DNA of 64,000 nucleotides from Bacteroidia bacterium (GTDB lineage: Bacteria > Bacteroidota > Bacteroidia > Bacteroidales > Prolixibacteraceae), in assembly GCA_025358025.1 (NCBI GenBank), contig JANYKW010000176.1, positions 1 to 64,000 on the forward strand. Reading direction: 5' to 3'. Made by a program: the position numbers and the translations under genes. Each line of letters begins with the position of its first letter. Position 1 is the stretch's first letter. Shown one piece after another: positions 35,601 to 44,059 of the stretch. Under the pieces are notes generated by a model. It was given only the letters and a program-made list of their open reading frames with translations, was not told the DNA's origin and did no database searches.

Positions 35601-35760
35601 CTCCTGCTTTGATTTCAACGAAAATTTTGGGAGAATTCAAGTCGGGGAATAGATCGATCCCCAATTTTTGATAGGAGATGACACCAAGTAGCAGAACACC
35701 AAGCACCACCATTAAGATGGTTACCGGATAATTGACTGCAAAATTTGTCAATTTCTTCAT
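32686..35760 (-). CDS. RND-family efflux pump, inner-membrane subunit
   Basis: A 1024-residue AcrB/HAE-type proton-driven pump of standard length: helix 1 at about 10-30, periplasmic porter loop, helices 2-6 from about 340, second loop, helices 8-12. Helix 4 has AGMLVDNAIVVMENIF (Asp408-Asn409) and helix 10 VNDSIILVDRINQL. It lies 18 bp upstream of the RND-ABC fusion and 44 bp downstream of the adaptor gene. It may form a hetero-oligomer with the fusion pump, as MdtB and MdtC do; that is inference. Substrate not evident. Confidence 0.94.
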   Translation of the reverse strand: MKKLTNFAVNYPVTILMVVLGVLLLGVISYQKLGIDLFPDLNSPKIFVEIKAGERPPEEMEKLYVSNIEAVASRQSGVLQVSSISKTGSAQVTVEYAWNKDMDEAFLDLQKALTAYSQNSQITEMTITQHDPNTKPAMIVGMSHTTIKDMNELRKVAENYIRNELVRIEGVAQVELSGIEQNEVRIDTDPYALESFNLTVDQLSQKIQSYNRSISGGTITETGLQYVVKGISLLQQKEDFENLIVGYKSTVLGSTSAEKAPTFLKDVARVSFENKEPVNIVRINGERCIALSIYKETKYNTVKAVEEINKTLATIEKALPGYKFTVVSNQGTFIRSAVDEVKNTMYIGIILAIIILFFFLRQIGTTLIVSLSIPISIIATFNLMYFNGLSLNIMTLGGLALGAGMLVDNAIVVMENIFRNHENGMSAREAAVVGTAEVGGAITAATITHIVVFLPIIYMHGASGALFKDQAWTVAFSLFSSLIVAIFLIPMLYHRFFRDKKSVVVTIKERKGYSDFLTNLLPHRMVVIFASLILLGLSLLLVPYIGSEFMPKSESKEFSINLKMKEGTTLIRTSEATASIEGLIKELLGENLQGIFSRIGPSTGTSSTSESIFEGDNTAEIKVILKPDKKINSSKVIATIAEWYARNPEMEISFTQDETALQSILGNSDAPVVIEVRGDDLVVLDSLTHRTEKVVQDIPGLYNMTTNMDEGYPEVNVMVDRFRAGTYNLAVSDIITQLTAKLEGQLAGQYDKNGELRDITIHLPKLGLSELGDVIIRNGTQIVRLGEVATLKEALAPKEIYHSNQIRVGKVMAELKKGASLDKITEEIQTKISAINLPTDYRFKIAGEEQKRQESMANLGFALILSIVLVYMVLAAKFESLVHPFVILLSIPFAIVGTLILFFLLGQTFNMMALIGIIMLGGIAVNDSIILVDRINQLRESGVEKRLAIAQAGQQRLRPILMMSIITVIALVPLTLGFGDSVSLRSPMALAVIGGMVTSTLLTLVVIPCVYDLLTSNKPIGQNN

Positions 35761-35804
35761 TAGAAAATTATTTTAAGAATTTTGTCTGCCAGCAGGCAGA
35801 TAAT

Positions 35805-36860
35805 CTATTTGACGATCTTAACTTTTGAATCATCCCTAAGGGTTTCGAATCCCTTAACGACTAAACGTGAGTTGGCTTTTAAGCCCTCAATAACTTCAAC
35901 TGATTTTTCATTTTCCAGGCCTGTGGTAATTGTTCTGCGACGTGCGGCACCTCCTTCAATAATATAAATGGTTTTACCTCTTGCTCCTGCAACGATAACC
36001 TCTTTGGGAATAACTATTGCAGTATCTTTTCTGGCAATTTCTATATCTGCTTTTACAAACATTCCCGGACGTAACTTCAGATCAGGATTGCTGATAGTCA
36101 TCTTGCCCTTGAAGGTCCTTGTCTCGGTACTGATAACAGGCGAAAGCTCACTGATTTGCGCCTTTAAGGTGTCTTCAGGTAAAGTATAATTGGTAATGTT
36201 CACTTCCTGACCCAACTTAATGGTTGTAAGATACTTTTCCGGCAAATTAACATCCATCATGAGTTTACTGTAATCCATCAGCGTAACAACATTTGTGCCG
36301 GCGTTGATCCTGGTATAATTTGTAATCTGGGGAATGTCTACCAATACTCCGCTAAAAGGAGCCTTTACTTCAGTTTTTTGCTGCTGAATCTTTGCATCTT
36401 CAAAACTGGTTTTTGCCTGGGCAAGTGCAACTTCGGCATTTTTCAATTCCCGGTAGGTGACTCCACCTTTTTCATAAAGTGATTTTTGTTTTTCATCCTC
36501 CAATCCGGCAATTTCGAAATTCAGTTTTTTTGTTTCTACTGAGATCGTGTTGATAAATTCAGGATTTTCCAATCGAACGATAGCAGTTCCTTTTGCAACA
36601 TAATCTCCAAGTTTGTATTCTCTGCCGGTTTTTGGATTGACAGCCAAAACATAGTTACCTGCCATTTCTGTAGCCAGTATTGCCTGGCTTGCTGCATTTG
36701 CTGTTCCGGTACTATTGATGTACTGAACGATGGGTCCTTTTTTTACATCTATGACAGATACAGGAACTGCGATGTCATTTTGGGTCTGATTTTGTTGAGG
36801 ACCACAAGAAACCAAAACTGGAAGGAAGAGGAGAAATCTCCACATTTTATTGATTTTCAT
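35805..36860 (-). CDS. Periplasmic adaptor (membrane fusion) lipoprotein
   Basis: A 351-residue HlyD/AcrA-type adaptor. A lipoprotein signal ends LPVLVSC with Cys19 as the acylated residue. The barrel-sandwich lipoyl halves (around 70-100 and 165-190) flank a short helical hairpin near 105-160 (EKQKSLYEKGGVTYRELKNA, in part), followed by beta-barrel and membrane-proximal domains. The short hairpin suggests tip contact with an outer-membrane channel through few heptads. It serves one or both RND pumps downstream. Confidence 0.93.
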   Translation of the reverse strand: MKINKMWRFLLFLPVLVSCGPQQNQTQNDIAVPVSVIDVKKGPIVQYINSTGTANAASQAILATEMAGNYVLAVNPKTGREYKLGDYVAKGTAIVRLENPEFINTISVETKKLNFEIAGLEDEKQKSLYEKGGVTYRELKNAEVALAQAKTSFEDAKIQQQKTEVKAPFSGVLVDIPQITNYTRINAGTNVVTLMDYSKLMMDVNLPEKYLTTIKLGQEVNITNYTLPEDTLKAQISELSPVISTETRTFKGKMTISNPDLKLRPGMFVKADIEIARKDTAIVIPKEVIVAGARGKTIYIIEGGAARRRTITTGLENEKSVEVIEGLKANSRLVVKGFETLRDDSKVKIVK

Positions 36861-36881
36861 AAAATTGATCTTTTATTTTGA

Positions 36882-38375
36882 TTAATTATTTTTTGCTTTT
36901 GGTTTGATATATTGTTCTGGAATAACCGGCTGATTGGTTGTAAAGTCGAAAAGAGACTGGATTTTAAGGTTGAGCAGTTCAAGTCTGTAATTGATCAGAG
37001 ATTGTGCATAAGCCATTTTGTTGTTCGAGAGCTGCACTTGAAACAGGTTCAGGTCCATGCTGGTCAAATCTCCGTTTTTGAACCTCTCCAGGTTGATGTC
37101 GTATGTCAGTTGCGAGTTTTTCTGGTTTTGCAGGGCGATATTAATCTGGGCTTTTAAATTGCTCAAATTTCTTACTACCTGCCTGATATCTACTTGTATC
37201 TGGGTGTTTTGATTGGAGTAGTTCAATTTCTGGGAATTTATCACAGCATCCTGGGCTCTAATCTGTGCAGCACGCTGACCCCAGTCGAAGATTGGAATGT
37301 TGAAGGTAATTCCATAATGAGGGCTTTTTGTAGGCTTGGCATAAATATCACCCAGGTTCGGGTTATCACCTGATACTCCCATGGATAAAATCATGTCGCC
37401 CCTGAATTCATTAGACGCTATAATCGGCAGCATGTCGAATTGGGAAGTTTCAATGGAGATCTGACGTTGGCGAAGTTCCATGCGGGAGGCAAGTCCGTGC
37501 TCCAGCGCTTTTTTACCATCAACATCAATCGGTGTAACTGCTATATCAGTCATAACAGATATATCCTCAAAAATATCCATCCCAATGTACTGTTTGAACT
37601 GATCTTTGGCACTCTCCAGGGAAACCCTTGCAGATGCCTTGCTGGATTGTGCTGTTAAAAGGTTCACTTCTGCCTGAAACAACTGTTCCTTGGCAGCTAA
37701 TCCTGCATCTACCTTGTTCTTGATAATCTCATAACTTTTCTGTGTATTTACATTCTCGTCATCCCTGATAGTCAGACTCATTTGTGCCATGTAAACATTG
37801 TAGAAAAGTTGAGAAACCATTCTTTCGAGTGAAAGTCTTTGCATGGAATAGTTTAACATCGCAGTCTCATTGTTCAACTCCAGCGTTTTTACCGCGGTCT
37901 TGGTCCTGTTGTATGTAAAAAGTGGTTGTGACAAACTCAGGTAAAGGTTATTGAGAAATGCCTTATTCGATGTCGTAACATTTTGATTATCAGAAGTATT
38001 AGATTGCCAACCAAATGTATTGACCAGCGATAATTTACCGTCTGTTGCCAGGATGGGCTGGTCTACCCGAAAGGTTCCTGATGAATTGATTACTTCATTG
38101 GTGAACCATTGCGATGTGCGGCTATCAAATTTCCGGCTGTTGCTGTAATCTATCGGATTAACACTCAAGGCAAATTTTGATTTCAGTGCGGCACGCTGCG
38201 CGTTGAGATTCTCGGTTGCTCTTTCTAGGTTTAGAAGCGTACTCTGGATACTCGGACTATTTGTCACAGCAATCTCCATCGATTTTTCAAGCGTGAGTAT
38301 CGTTTGTCCCTGCGATTCAATCTGGAAAAACAGGAAAGGACAAATTAATGACAGGATGATAATTGTTTTTTTCAT
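36882..38375 (-). CDS. TolC-family outer-membrane efflux channel
   Basis: A 497-residue protein with a signal peptide (about 1-23, ending SQGQ) and the two tandem OEP repeats typical of TolC: long helices with LNLERATENL and similar text, beta segments with the Bacteroidota NxxLSLSQPLF pattern. It forms the outer-membrane duct of the tripartite pump. It is 21 bp upstream of the adaptor gene and 15 bp downstream of the permease/peptidase-like gene. Confidence 0.93.
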   Translation of the reverse strand: MKKTIIILSLICPFLFFQIESQGQTILTLEKSMEIAVTNSPSIQSTLLNLERATENLNAQRAALKSKFALSVNPIDYSNSRKFDSRTSQWFTNEVINSSGTFRVDQPILATDGKLSLVNTFGWQSNTSDNQNVTTSNKAFLNNLYLSLSQPLFTYNRTKTAVKTLELNNETAMLNYSMQRLSLERMVSQLFYNVYMAQMSLTIRDDENVNTQKSYEIIKNKVDAGLAAKEQLFQAEVNLLTAQSSKASARVSLESAKDQFKQYIGMDIFEDISVMTDIAVTPIDVDGKKALEHGLASRMELRQRQISIETSQFDMLPIIASNEFRGDMILSMGVSGDNPNLGDIYAKPTKSPHYGITFNIPIFDWGQRAAQIRAQDAVINSQKLNYSNQNTQIQVDIRQVVRNLSNLKAQINIALQNQKNSQLTYDINLERFKNGDLTSMDLNLFQVQLSNNKMAYAQSLINYRLELLNLKIQSLFDFTTNQPVIPEQYIKPKAKNN

Positions 38376-38390
38376 TTGACTGATATGATG

Positions 38391-41300
38391 TTATTTTTCT
38401 TTGACTAGCTTGACCGCATCCGCATAAATGGTCCGGGCTTTGGTATTGTTGGTTAATTCAATTTTGGCAGAATCCGAAGAGAAATGATAGGTTCCAACTT
38501 CAATCCAGGTACTCTCTCTTGCATCAGGTTTTAATACCGGATGATCGATACCATCATCGTGTATGACATTATAATTATAGGTCTCTTCCGGTTGATTGCC
38601 ATCCCTTCCCCAGGCACGAATCTTAGGGATGTAGGCATAGACTTTGTAATATCCACCCTCTTTGATCGGGACGCTCCAGACAGCTTTTCTTTCGCCGGTT
38701 CCCCCTTTACAGTAATAAGCAGAGCGGATCTGCTTACCATAAAATTGTTCGTTGGTAGTGAGTGTCCACGCGACCTGAGGATTCCACATATTCATTCCTT
38801 TGTATTTCAGGTCATCTTCCGGAACATCTTTGGTGAAAATTCGCTTAAGGAAACTTTTTGAAACTGGCTGCACCAATCTGAACCCGGGATCTTCCGTGTC
38901 TTCGATAATTTCGCCGGCTTCAGCTCCTTCGGTATAGGGAATGACTTCCTCCTTATCGGATCCTTCACCCTTGGGATCAATATCTATCTTTTCGTACCGT
39001 TGGGAAATGGTAGATGGCAGGTTATGAGAAGCATAGGTGTTGATGGTTAATGACCTTGGATCCCTGTTCAGGAGGAACGTCAGTCGTTTGGACTCTCTGG
39101 GTCCAATAACGACTGTCTTTTCGATGTTGTCGTCGGTTGCTCCACCCCCCATCATTCTCCGGCCTCCGCCACCGCCCATGCCTCCAAGCCTGAAGGTAGC
39201 AGTAATGGCACCTGCAATTTTCTCTGTATTGGTTAAGGTAAAAGAGACCACGGTTTTGATCTGGTCATCTTTTTGAATTTTGAAGACTTTAGAATCAACG
39301 ATGATATATCCGGGTAAAGCCACCGATGTATACCATTCAGGCAGATACCGATCCAGGTCCAGATTGAAGCTGTTCCGCATTTCTGTATTGAGCTCTTCCA
39401 CGGGAGTTACCCTGAATTTTCGGTTATCCAGAAAACCCCTGATAAATTCTTCGAATTTTTCAGGACCGACTGCACCCTTCATCAGTGCAAAGAGAAAACC
39501 GCTTTTGGTCTGAATGACATTATTTAAAATATCTGCATCTTCCTGTTTCTTTAATATGTCAGAAAAGGAATTGCTTTGCAGGGCAATGTTGCCTTTTTCA
39601 TCGCCCGACAGTCCCATCATATTGCGCATGAAGTTACCACCTTCTGTTGCACTTCTCGAAAGATAGGATTCTACCACCCTGTTGGTGATAGGATAAGAGG
39701 CAGAAGAAAGGAAATTGACGTAATTGTAATAGTTGGGAAATATGAAATATGGATTGAGTACATCTGCTGCAAAATTCATATTCGGACCACCACCGCCACC
39801 GATTCGGATGCCGTTAAAGCCCATCTGGTTGACTTTGCTGTTCAAAAAAGTTCCGTTCACAAATTGTTTCAGGTAATTTGCCTCAGTCTCGCGCGGAGAT
39901 ACAGTCTCGTTGTGATCCCTTTGATTGTTTTGAGACCACCTTTTTGTCATGGCAAAATTAGCTCCCGAAAGCTTGTATCCACCTTCAGGGAGGTAAACAG
40001 TCTCGGGTTGGACCTGCTCTCCGGCACTCGTCCAGGCATGGTTGAAAGAACAGAATTGTACAGGAATCTCCACCAGTTGAAGTCTTTGATAAGGGTATTC
40101 GCGGCGTATCTTGATTTCCCACGATTTTTTCAGGTCGCGGATAACCGGGACAATAGAGTCAGTAAGTACTTTGAAGTACTCGTCGAAGGTATTATGTCCT
40201 TTGAAAAAACTCAGGGTGTAGTCTACTTTATCTATTGTTAAAGATCGGGTTTGATATTTTCCTGCAGCCAATGATATTTGTGTCAGCGGTTGCTCTGATT
40301 CAAAAAGTGCAGCGCCGTTTGCCTCTTCCGTTTTCTTTCCCTGAGATAAAACAGTGAATTCTTTTGCTGCTTTTACCTTTAGACGGTAGTCTGAGAACTG
40401 GGTGGACAGCCAGTTAAGTCCCTGTGAACCATAACTAATTCCGGGGGTTGGATACCAACGTGTTTCGGGCGTCAAAAGCAAATATTCCGCTGTAATGAAA
40501 GCATGTTTTTTGTCTATCACACCAATCCACGTTTCTTTCCATTTCTCGAGTTGTAATGGTGTTTGATCAAGATAACAGAATGATTCATCTATAGTGCCTT
40601 TGTACTGTACTGATATTTGAATTGAATCGCCTGGCTGCAAAGGTTGGGAAGGCTGAATTTTAATGATCTGCATCTCTCTTGTGAATTGTGCCCCCGTAAC
40701 TTTCTCCACTTCCAGTCCGGGATTCAGCGTCAGTACAAACTCTCGTAAAGCCTCTTTATCCGTATTCTTTAGTTTCAGTGTTGCGGTAACCGCGATCTGA
40801 TCGCCAAGATGCTCGAGCGCTATATCGTAAGATTTTACCTGGATAACTTTCAGACTGGCAAAGCGATCGTTGATTGTAACCATTTCCTTGCGGTGATTCT
40901 CCTCCCTGCTAATATTGTTTATATAGGTAAATCCAAGAAATACACCGGTGCCGAGAAAAAGGAAAGCGAATGTAATTACGACCTCTCTCACAAATTTTGA
41001 TTGCGACAACCTTTTTAACAACAAGATAGTCAGACATATAAATCCAAGTCCAAGGAAAAGATAGATTCCCCTGTGGATCAATATATCTTTCAATGAACCG
41101 AATCCGACAACTTCCGACCAGGTCATTGGTAATTTAAAGGCCATGTAGTCGAAGATATAATGGAATTTGTTCTGCAGATAAAACACTGTAGCAGCAATAT
41201 AACCCAGAAGCACCAGGAATGTTACAGCTTGATTTTTAATTATGGACATGAGGAAAAAAGAGAAACCCATGATGAAAATCAGTGTAGGAATACTGATCAG

Positions 41301-41753
41301 CAGAAAATAGTAGATATATGGCAGGAAAGTAAAACGGGTGTAAGGGGATGCTATGTTAAAAACAGCAACCATACCAAGTGCAATGACATTCAGCATAACA
41401 AAGACCCAGATGTTCCCCAGGGTTTTACCTATAACATAGTCAGCGTTGGTGATGGAGCGCATATATACCACCTCCGTTGTATCCAGTTTTTTGTCTTGCT
41501 TCAAAAATTCGGATGCCAAAAAAACAGCGATAACTGCCTGTGCCAGATTGATAATATACAAGTTGGTAAATGGAATCAAAGCTGGGATTGCTATGATATC
41601 TCCATTGGGAAATCCGACAGCCGTTTGCGTCGCGAAATTGTAGAAAAAAACAAAGACCAGTGATAAGATGGAGAATATACGAAAGAACCAGCTTCTGAAC
41701 AAGGTGATTGATTCGTATTTTGCTACTGCTATGATATTGTGAATTGCTCTCAT
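38391..41753 (-). CDS. ABC-2 permease fused to M1-peptidase-like and golvesin-like domains
   Basis: A 1120-residue fusion. Residues 1-280 have about six or seven membrane helices in ABC-2 permease order. Residues about 285-810 resemble the periplasmic M1 aminopeptidase-type region found fused to Bacteroidota permeases. I find no HEXXH zinc motif anywhere; the nearest text is HNETV at 614-618, so peptidase activity is unlikely. A Gly/Met-rich linker lies at 857-871. Residues about 990-1120 match the golvesin/xanthan-lyase-type C-terminal beta domain (GGYYKVYAYIP, WIEVGTYHF, YADAVKLV), often a binding module. It is 27 bp downstream of its probable ATPase partner. Confidence 0.85.
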   Translation of the reverse strand: MRAIHNIIAVAKYESITLFRSWFFRIFSILSLVFVFFYNFATQTAVGFPNGDIIAIPALIPFTNLYIINLAQAVIAVFLASEFLKQDKKLDTTEVVYMRSITNADYVIGKTLGNIWVFVMLNVIALGMVAVFNIASPYTRFTFLPYIYYFLLISIPTLIFIMGFSFFLMSIIKNQAVTFLVLLGYIAATVFYLQNKFHYIFDYMAFKLPMTWSEVVGFGSLKDILIHRGIYLFLGLGFICLTILLLKRLSQSKFVREVVITFAFLFLGTGVFLGFTYINNISREENHRKEMVTINDRFASLKVIQVKSYDIALEHLGDQIAVTATLKLKNTDKEALREFVLTLNPGLEVEKVTGAQFTREMQIIKIQPSQPLQPGDSIQISVQYKGTIDESFCYLDQTPLQLEKWKETWIGVIDKKHAFITAEYLLLTPETRWYPTPGISYGSQGLNWLSTQFSDYRLKVKAAKEFTVLSQGKKTEEANGAALFESEQPLTQISLAAGKYQTRSLTIDKVDYTLSFFKGHNTFDEYFKVLTDSIVPVIRDLKKSWEIKIRREYPYQRLQLVEIPVQFCSFNHAWTSAGEQVQPETVYLPEGGYKLSGANFAMTKRWSQNNQRDHNETVSPRETEANYLKQFVNGTFLNSKVNQMGFNGIRIGGGGGPNMNFAADVLNPYFIFPNYYNYVNFLSSASYPITNRVVESYLSRSATEGGNFMRNMMGLSGDEKGNIALQSNSFSDILKKQEDADILNNVIQTKSGFLFALMKGAVGPEKFEEFIRGFLDNRKFRVTPVEELNTEMRNSFNLDLDRYLPEWYTSVALPGYIIVDSKVFKIQKDDQIKTVVSFTLTNTEKIAGAITATFRLGGMGGGGGRRMMGGGATDDNIEKTVVIGPRESKRLTFLLNRDPRSLTINTYASHNLPSTISQRYEKIDIDPKGEGSDKEEVIPYTEGAEAGEIIEDTEDPGFRLVQPVSKSFLKRIFTKDVPEDDLKYKGMNMWNPQVAWTLTTNEQFYGKQIRSAYYCKGGTGERKAVWSVPIKEGGYYKVYAYIPKIRAWGRDGNQPEETYNYNVIHDDGIDHPVLKPDARESTWIEVGTYHFSSDSAKIELTNNTKARTIYADAVKLVKEK

Positions 41754-41780
41754 TGTCGAGTATATTTTTTTGTTTGCAGA

Positions 41781-42677
41781 TCAAATCTCAATCCATTTCT
41801 GGTTGAGCTCGTTTTCCATGTAATTGACGTAGGCATGTTCCAGATTGGGTTCGATCCTTTCGCCGAAGTAACCGTTGATCTCCTTGGTTACCACCTGTAC
41901 TTCCCAACCTTCCTCTGAAGGGATGGAGGAGATAATAGGATATTTGTCCTGAATTTCGAAATATTCGGTTTCAGTTGCTTTGATCTTCCAGACGTTATCT
42001 TTTGCCATCTCTATGAGTCGTTCAGGAGCACCTTTGTAAGATAGTATACCCTTGTTCATCAGGGCCATATCGGTACAGGTACTGGAAATATCACCGACGA
42101 TGTGGGTAGAGAGAACGATAATTACATCTTTGTCGCTAACCCTGGTGAGCAGATTACGAAACCTGATTCTTTCTTCGGGATCCAATCCGGTAGTAGGTTC
42201 ATCAACGATAATCAACTTGGGATCGCCAATAAGTGCCTGAGCAATACCCAACCGTCGTTTCATACCTCCGGATAGATTGTTCGCAAAGCGGTTGCGTGCT
42301 TCATAAAGCCCAACCTCTTCCAGCATTTTTTCTACGGTGTTGTTTCTGATTTTCGCATTTGTAAAACCTGCCAAACGTGCTGCATAATCCAAAAATTCGT
42401 AGGTTTTGAGCTTAGTGAAAAAACGAAAATCCTGAGGAAGGTAACCAAGCATGGACCTAATCTGTTTCCGGTCCTTCATCAGATCCATTCCGTTAACGAG
42501 TACCTGTCCGGAAGAGGGTTTCATCAAAGTCACCAGAATTCGCATCAGGGTAGATTTTCCGGCCCCGTTGGGACCCAATAAACCAAACATACCACTCTCA
42601 ATGGTCATGTTTACATCCTTAATTGCGTGGTTGCCATTGGGGTAGACCTTATTGAGTCCTTTGATCTCAATCTTCAT
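41781..42677 (-). CDS. ABC transporter ATP-binding protein
   Basis: A 298-residue ATPase of the ABC-2 exporter type. Walker A GPNGAGKST, Q-loop GYLPQDF, signature LSGGMKRR, Walker B LIIVDEP and H-loop STH are all present; a 75-residue C-terminal extension follows the nucleotide domain. It is the first gene of the leftward efflux operon and the obvious partner of the permease fusion 27 bp downstream. Its ATPase core is strikingly similar to the one at the end of the RND-ABC fusion (both have YEFLDY after the Q-loop and DPxERIRFRNLL after Walker B). Confidence 0.93.
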   Translation of the reverse strand: MKIEIKGLNKVYPNGNHAIKDVNMTIESGMFGLLGPNGAGKSTLMRILVTLMKPSSGQVLVNGMDLMKDRKQIRSMLGYLPQDFRFFTKLKTYEFLDYAARLAGFTNAKIRNNTVEKMLEEVGLYEARNRFANNLSGGMKRRLGIAQALIGDPKLIIVDEPTTGLDPEERIRFRNLLTRVSDKDVIIVLSTHIVGDISSTCTDMALMNKGILSYKGAPERLIEMAKDNVWKIKATETEYFEIQDKYPIISSIPSEEGWEVQVVTKEINGYFGERIEPNLEHAYVNYMENELNQKWIEI

Positions 42678-42714
42678 GCGCGATTTATCTTAAGTATATT
42701 CTTGTTAGTAACGG

Positions 42715-42732
42715 GTAATTATCGATAATTAC
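42715..42732. promoter_or_regulatory. 18-bp perfect palindrome, candidate operator of the efflux operon
   Basis: GTAATTATCGATAATTAC is identical to its own reverse complement over all 18 bases. It ends 37 bp upstream of the ATPase ATG, where a dimeric repressor of the TetR or MarR type would be expected to bind. I see no exact TAnnTTTG box between it and the start, and no regulator gene in the window. Confidence 0.6.
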
Positions 42733-42780
42733 AGCATTTTGACTGACTTTACATTAAATGGTTTAATGATGGGAAATAAT

Positions 42781-42807
42781 AAAAGGCCATCCATTCGGAC
42801 AGCCTTT
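42781..42807 (-). terminator. Rho-independent terminator of the thrS-rplT operon
   Basis: On the minus strand AAAAGGCTGTCC and GGATGGCCTTTT pair around a GAAT loop, with a T-rich tail (TTTTATTATTT). It lies 27 bp beyond the rplT stop codon and separates the ribosomal operon from the efflux operon. Confidence 0.85.
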
Positions 42808-42833
42808 TGATATTTATCTCGCCTGATAATTAT

Positions 42834-43178
42834 TTATTTCACTTTCTGGACAATGGCGCTGAATGCAGCGGGATTGTTCATCGCGAGGTCGGCAAGGACT
42901 TTGCGGTTGATTTCGATGTTGGCACCCTTTAACTTGCCCATAAACTGGGAGTAGGAGAGTCCTTCAGCACGAACTGCAGCATTGATACGCTGAATCCATA
43001 GTGCACGGAATAACCTTTTTTTACTTTTTCTGTCACGGTACGCATACTGGAGACCTTTCTCCCATGTGTTTTTGGCAACCGTCCAGACAGTTCCTCTTGA
43101 TCCAAAGTATCCTCTGGTCAGTGAGAGCACCTTCTTACGGCGGGCTCTTGAGGCGACGTGATTGACTGATCTTGGCAT
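42834..43178 (-). CDS. rplT: 50S ribosomal protein L20
   Basis: A 114-residue basic protein beginning [20 protein letters not shown] (first 20) with the family motif [21 protein letters not shown]20 binds 23S rRNA early in 50S assembly. It follows rpmI by 93 bp, in the conserved thrS-infC-rpmI-rplT order. Confidence 0.98.
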   Translation of the reverse strand: MPRSVNHVASRARRKKVLSLTRGYFGSRGTVWTVAKNTWEKGLQYAYRDRKSKKRLFRALWIQRINAAVRAEGLSYSQFMGKLKGANIEINRKVLADLAMNNPAAFSAIVQKVK

Positions 43179-43271
43179 TTTTACAAATTTTAGGAAAATG
43201 GCGATCCCGATAGTTCAGGATGCTTGTGGGCTCATTTCCCGGTTAAAAAATATTAATTATTTCAAGGAACC

Positions 43272-43469
43272 TTACCGCAACGCGAGAAGCCTTTTTACAT
43301 GGGCTGTATCTACGTCGGCCACCATACCCCAATGGGTCAGGTTGCGCTTGCGCTTAGTGCTTTTCTTGGTCAGAATGTGACTTTTGTAAGCGTGTTTCCT
43401 CTTGATGCTTCCACTTCCGGTCAGCTTGAAGCGTTTTTTTGCGCCGGAATTCGTTTTCATTTTAGGCAT
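43272..43469 (-). CDS. rpmI: 50S ribosomal protein L35
   Basis: A 65-residue basic protein, [20 protein letters not shown] at the N-terminus and [14 protein letters not shown] in the middle, both diagnostic for L35. It lies 21 bp downstream of infC. Confidence 0.98.
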   Translation of the reverse strand: MPKMKTNSGAKKRFKLTGSGSIKRKHAYKSHILTKKSTKRKRNLTHWGMVADVDTAHVKRLLALR

Positions 43470-43490
43470 CTCTGTCTAACTGTTTTAAAA

Positions 43491-44051
43491 TTACTTTTTC
43501 TTTTTTGGCGAAATAAATATGGTCATTCTTTTACCTTCAAGTTTCGGCAACTGTTCTACTTTTCCGAAATCTTCCAGTGCGTTGGCGAAGCGAAGAAGCA
43601 AAATTTCTCCCTGCTCGTTATAAAGTATCGAACGTCCCTTGAAAAATACATAAGCTTTCACTTTTGCACCGTCCTGCAGGAACTTTTCGGCATGTTTTAA
43701 TTTAAAATTGTAATCGTGTTCGTCTGTATTCGGACCGAATCGTATCTCTTTGACAATAATCTTTACTGCCTTTGCTTTCAGTTCTTTCTGCTTTTTCTTC
43801 TGTGCATAGACGAACTTCTGGTAATCAACGATTCTGCAAACAGGTGGCTCTGCATTGGGTGAAATCTCTACCAAATCGAGCTCCATTTCATCAGCCTTTC
43901 GAAGAGCATCCTGAATCCTGTAAACACCCTGTGGCTCAACATTGTCGCCAACCAGCCTTACTTCCGGTACACGGATCTGGTGATTGATCCGAAACAATGA
44001 TTTCTCTTCTTCTTTTGGAGCTCTTGGCCCCTTGGTCCTGATAACTGCTAT
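43491..44051 (-). CDS. infC: Translation initiation factor IF-3, AUA start
   Basis: IF-3 binds the 30S subunit and checks start-codon/initiator pairing. The N-domain ([16 protein letters not shown]), the linker with [15 protein letters not shown] and the C-domain ([20 protein letters not shown], in part) are complete. The only conventional in-frame start is a TTG at 43997 with no ribosome-binding site, which would leave the protein about 18 residues short. Upstream the frame continues to ATA at 44049-44051, giving [20 protein letters not shown], and a perfect AGGAGG lies 8 nt before it. An in-frame TAG precedes that. Rare start codons (AUU, AUC, AUA) are the known autoregulatory device of infC. 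Length 186 residues with this start. Confidence 0.93.
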   Translation of the reverse strand: MAVIRTKGPRAPKEEEKSLFRINHQIRVPEVRLVGDNVEPQGVYRIQDALRKADEMELDLVEISPNAEPPVCRIVDYQKFVYAQKKKQKELKAKAVKIIVKEIRFGPNTDEHDYNFKLKHAEKFLQDGAKVKAYVFFKGRSILYNEQGEILLLRFANALEDFGKVEQLPKLEGKRMTIFISPKKKK

Positions 44052-44059
44052 GGCTTTAT

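Noticed and set aside
39576-40241. A 221-codon open frame on the plus strand
   Set aside because: Antisense shadow of the permease/M1-like fusion; low-complexity composition without family similarity.
43995-43997. TTG at 43995-43997 as the infC start
   Set aside because: No ribosome-binding site, it would drop the family's N-terminal extension, and a perfect AGGAGG points to the ATA upstream.
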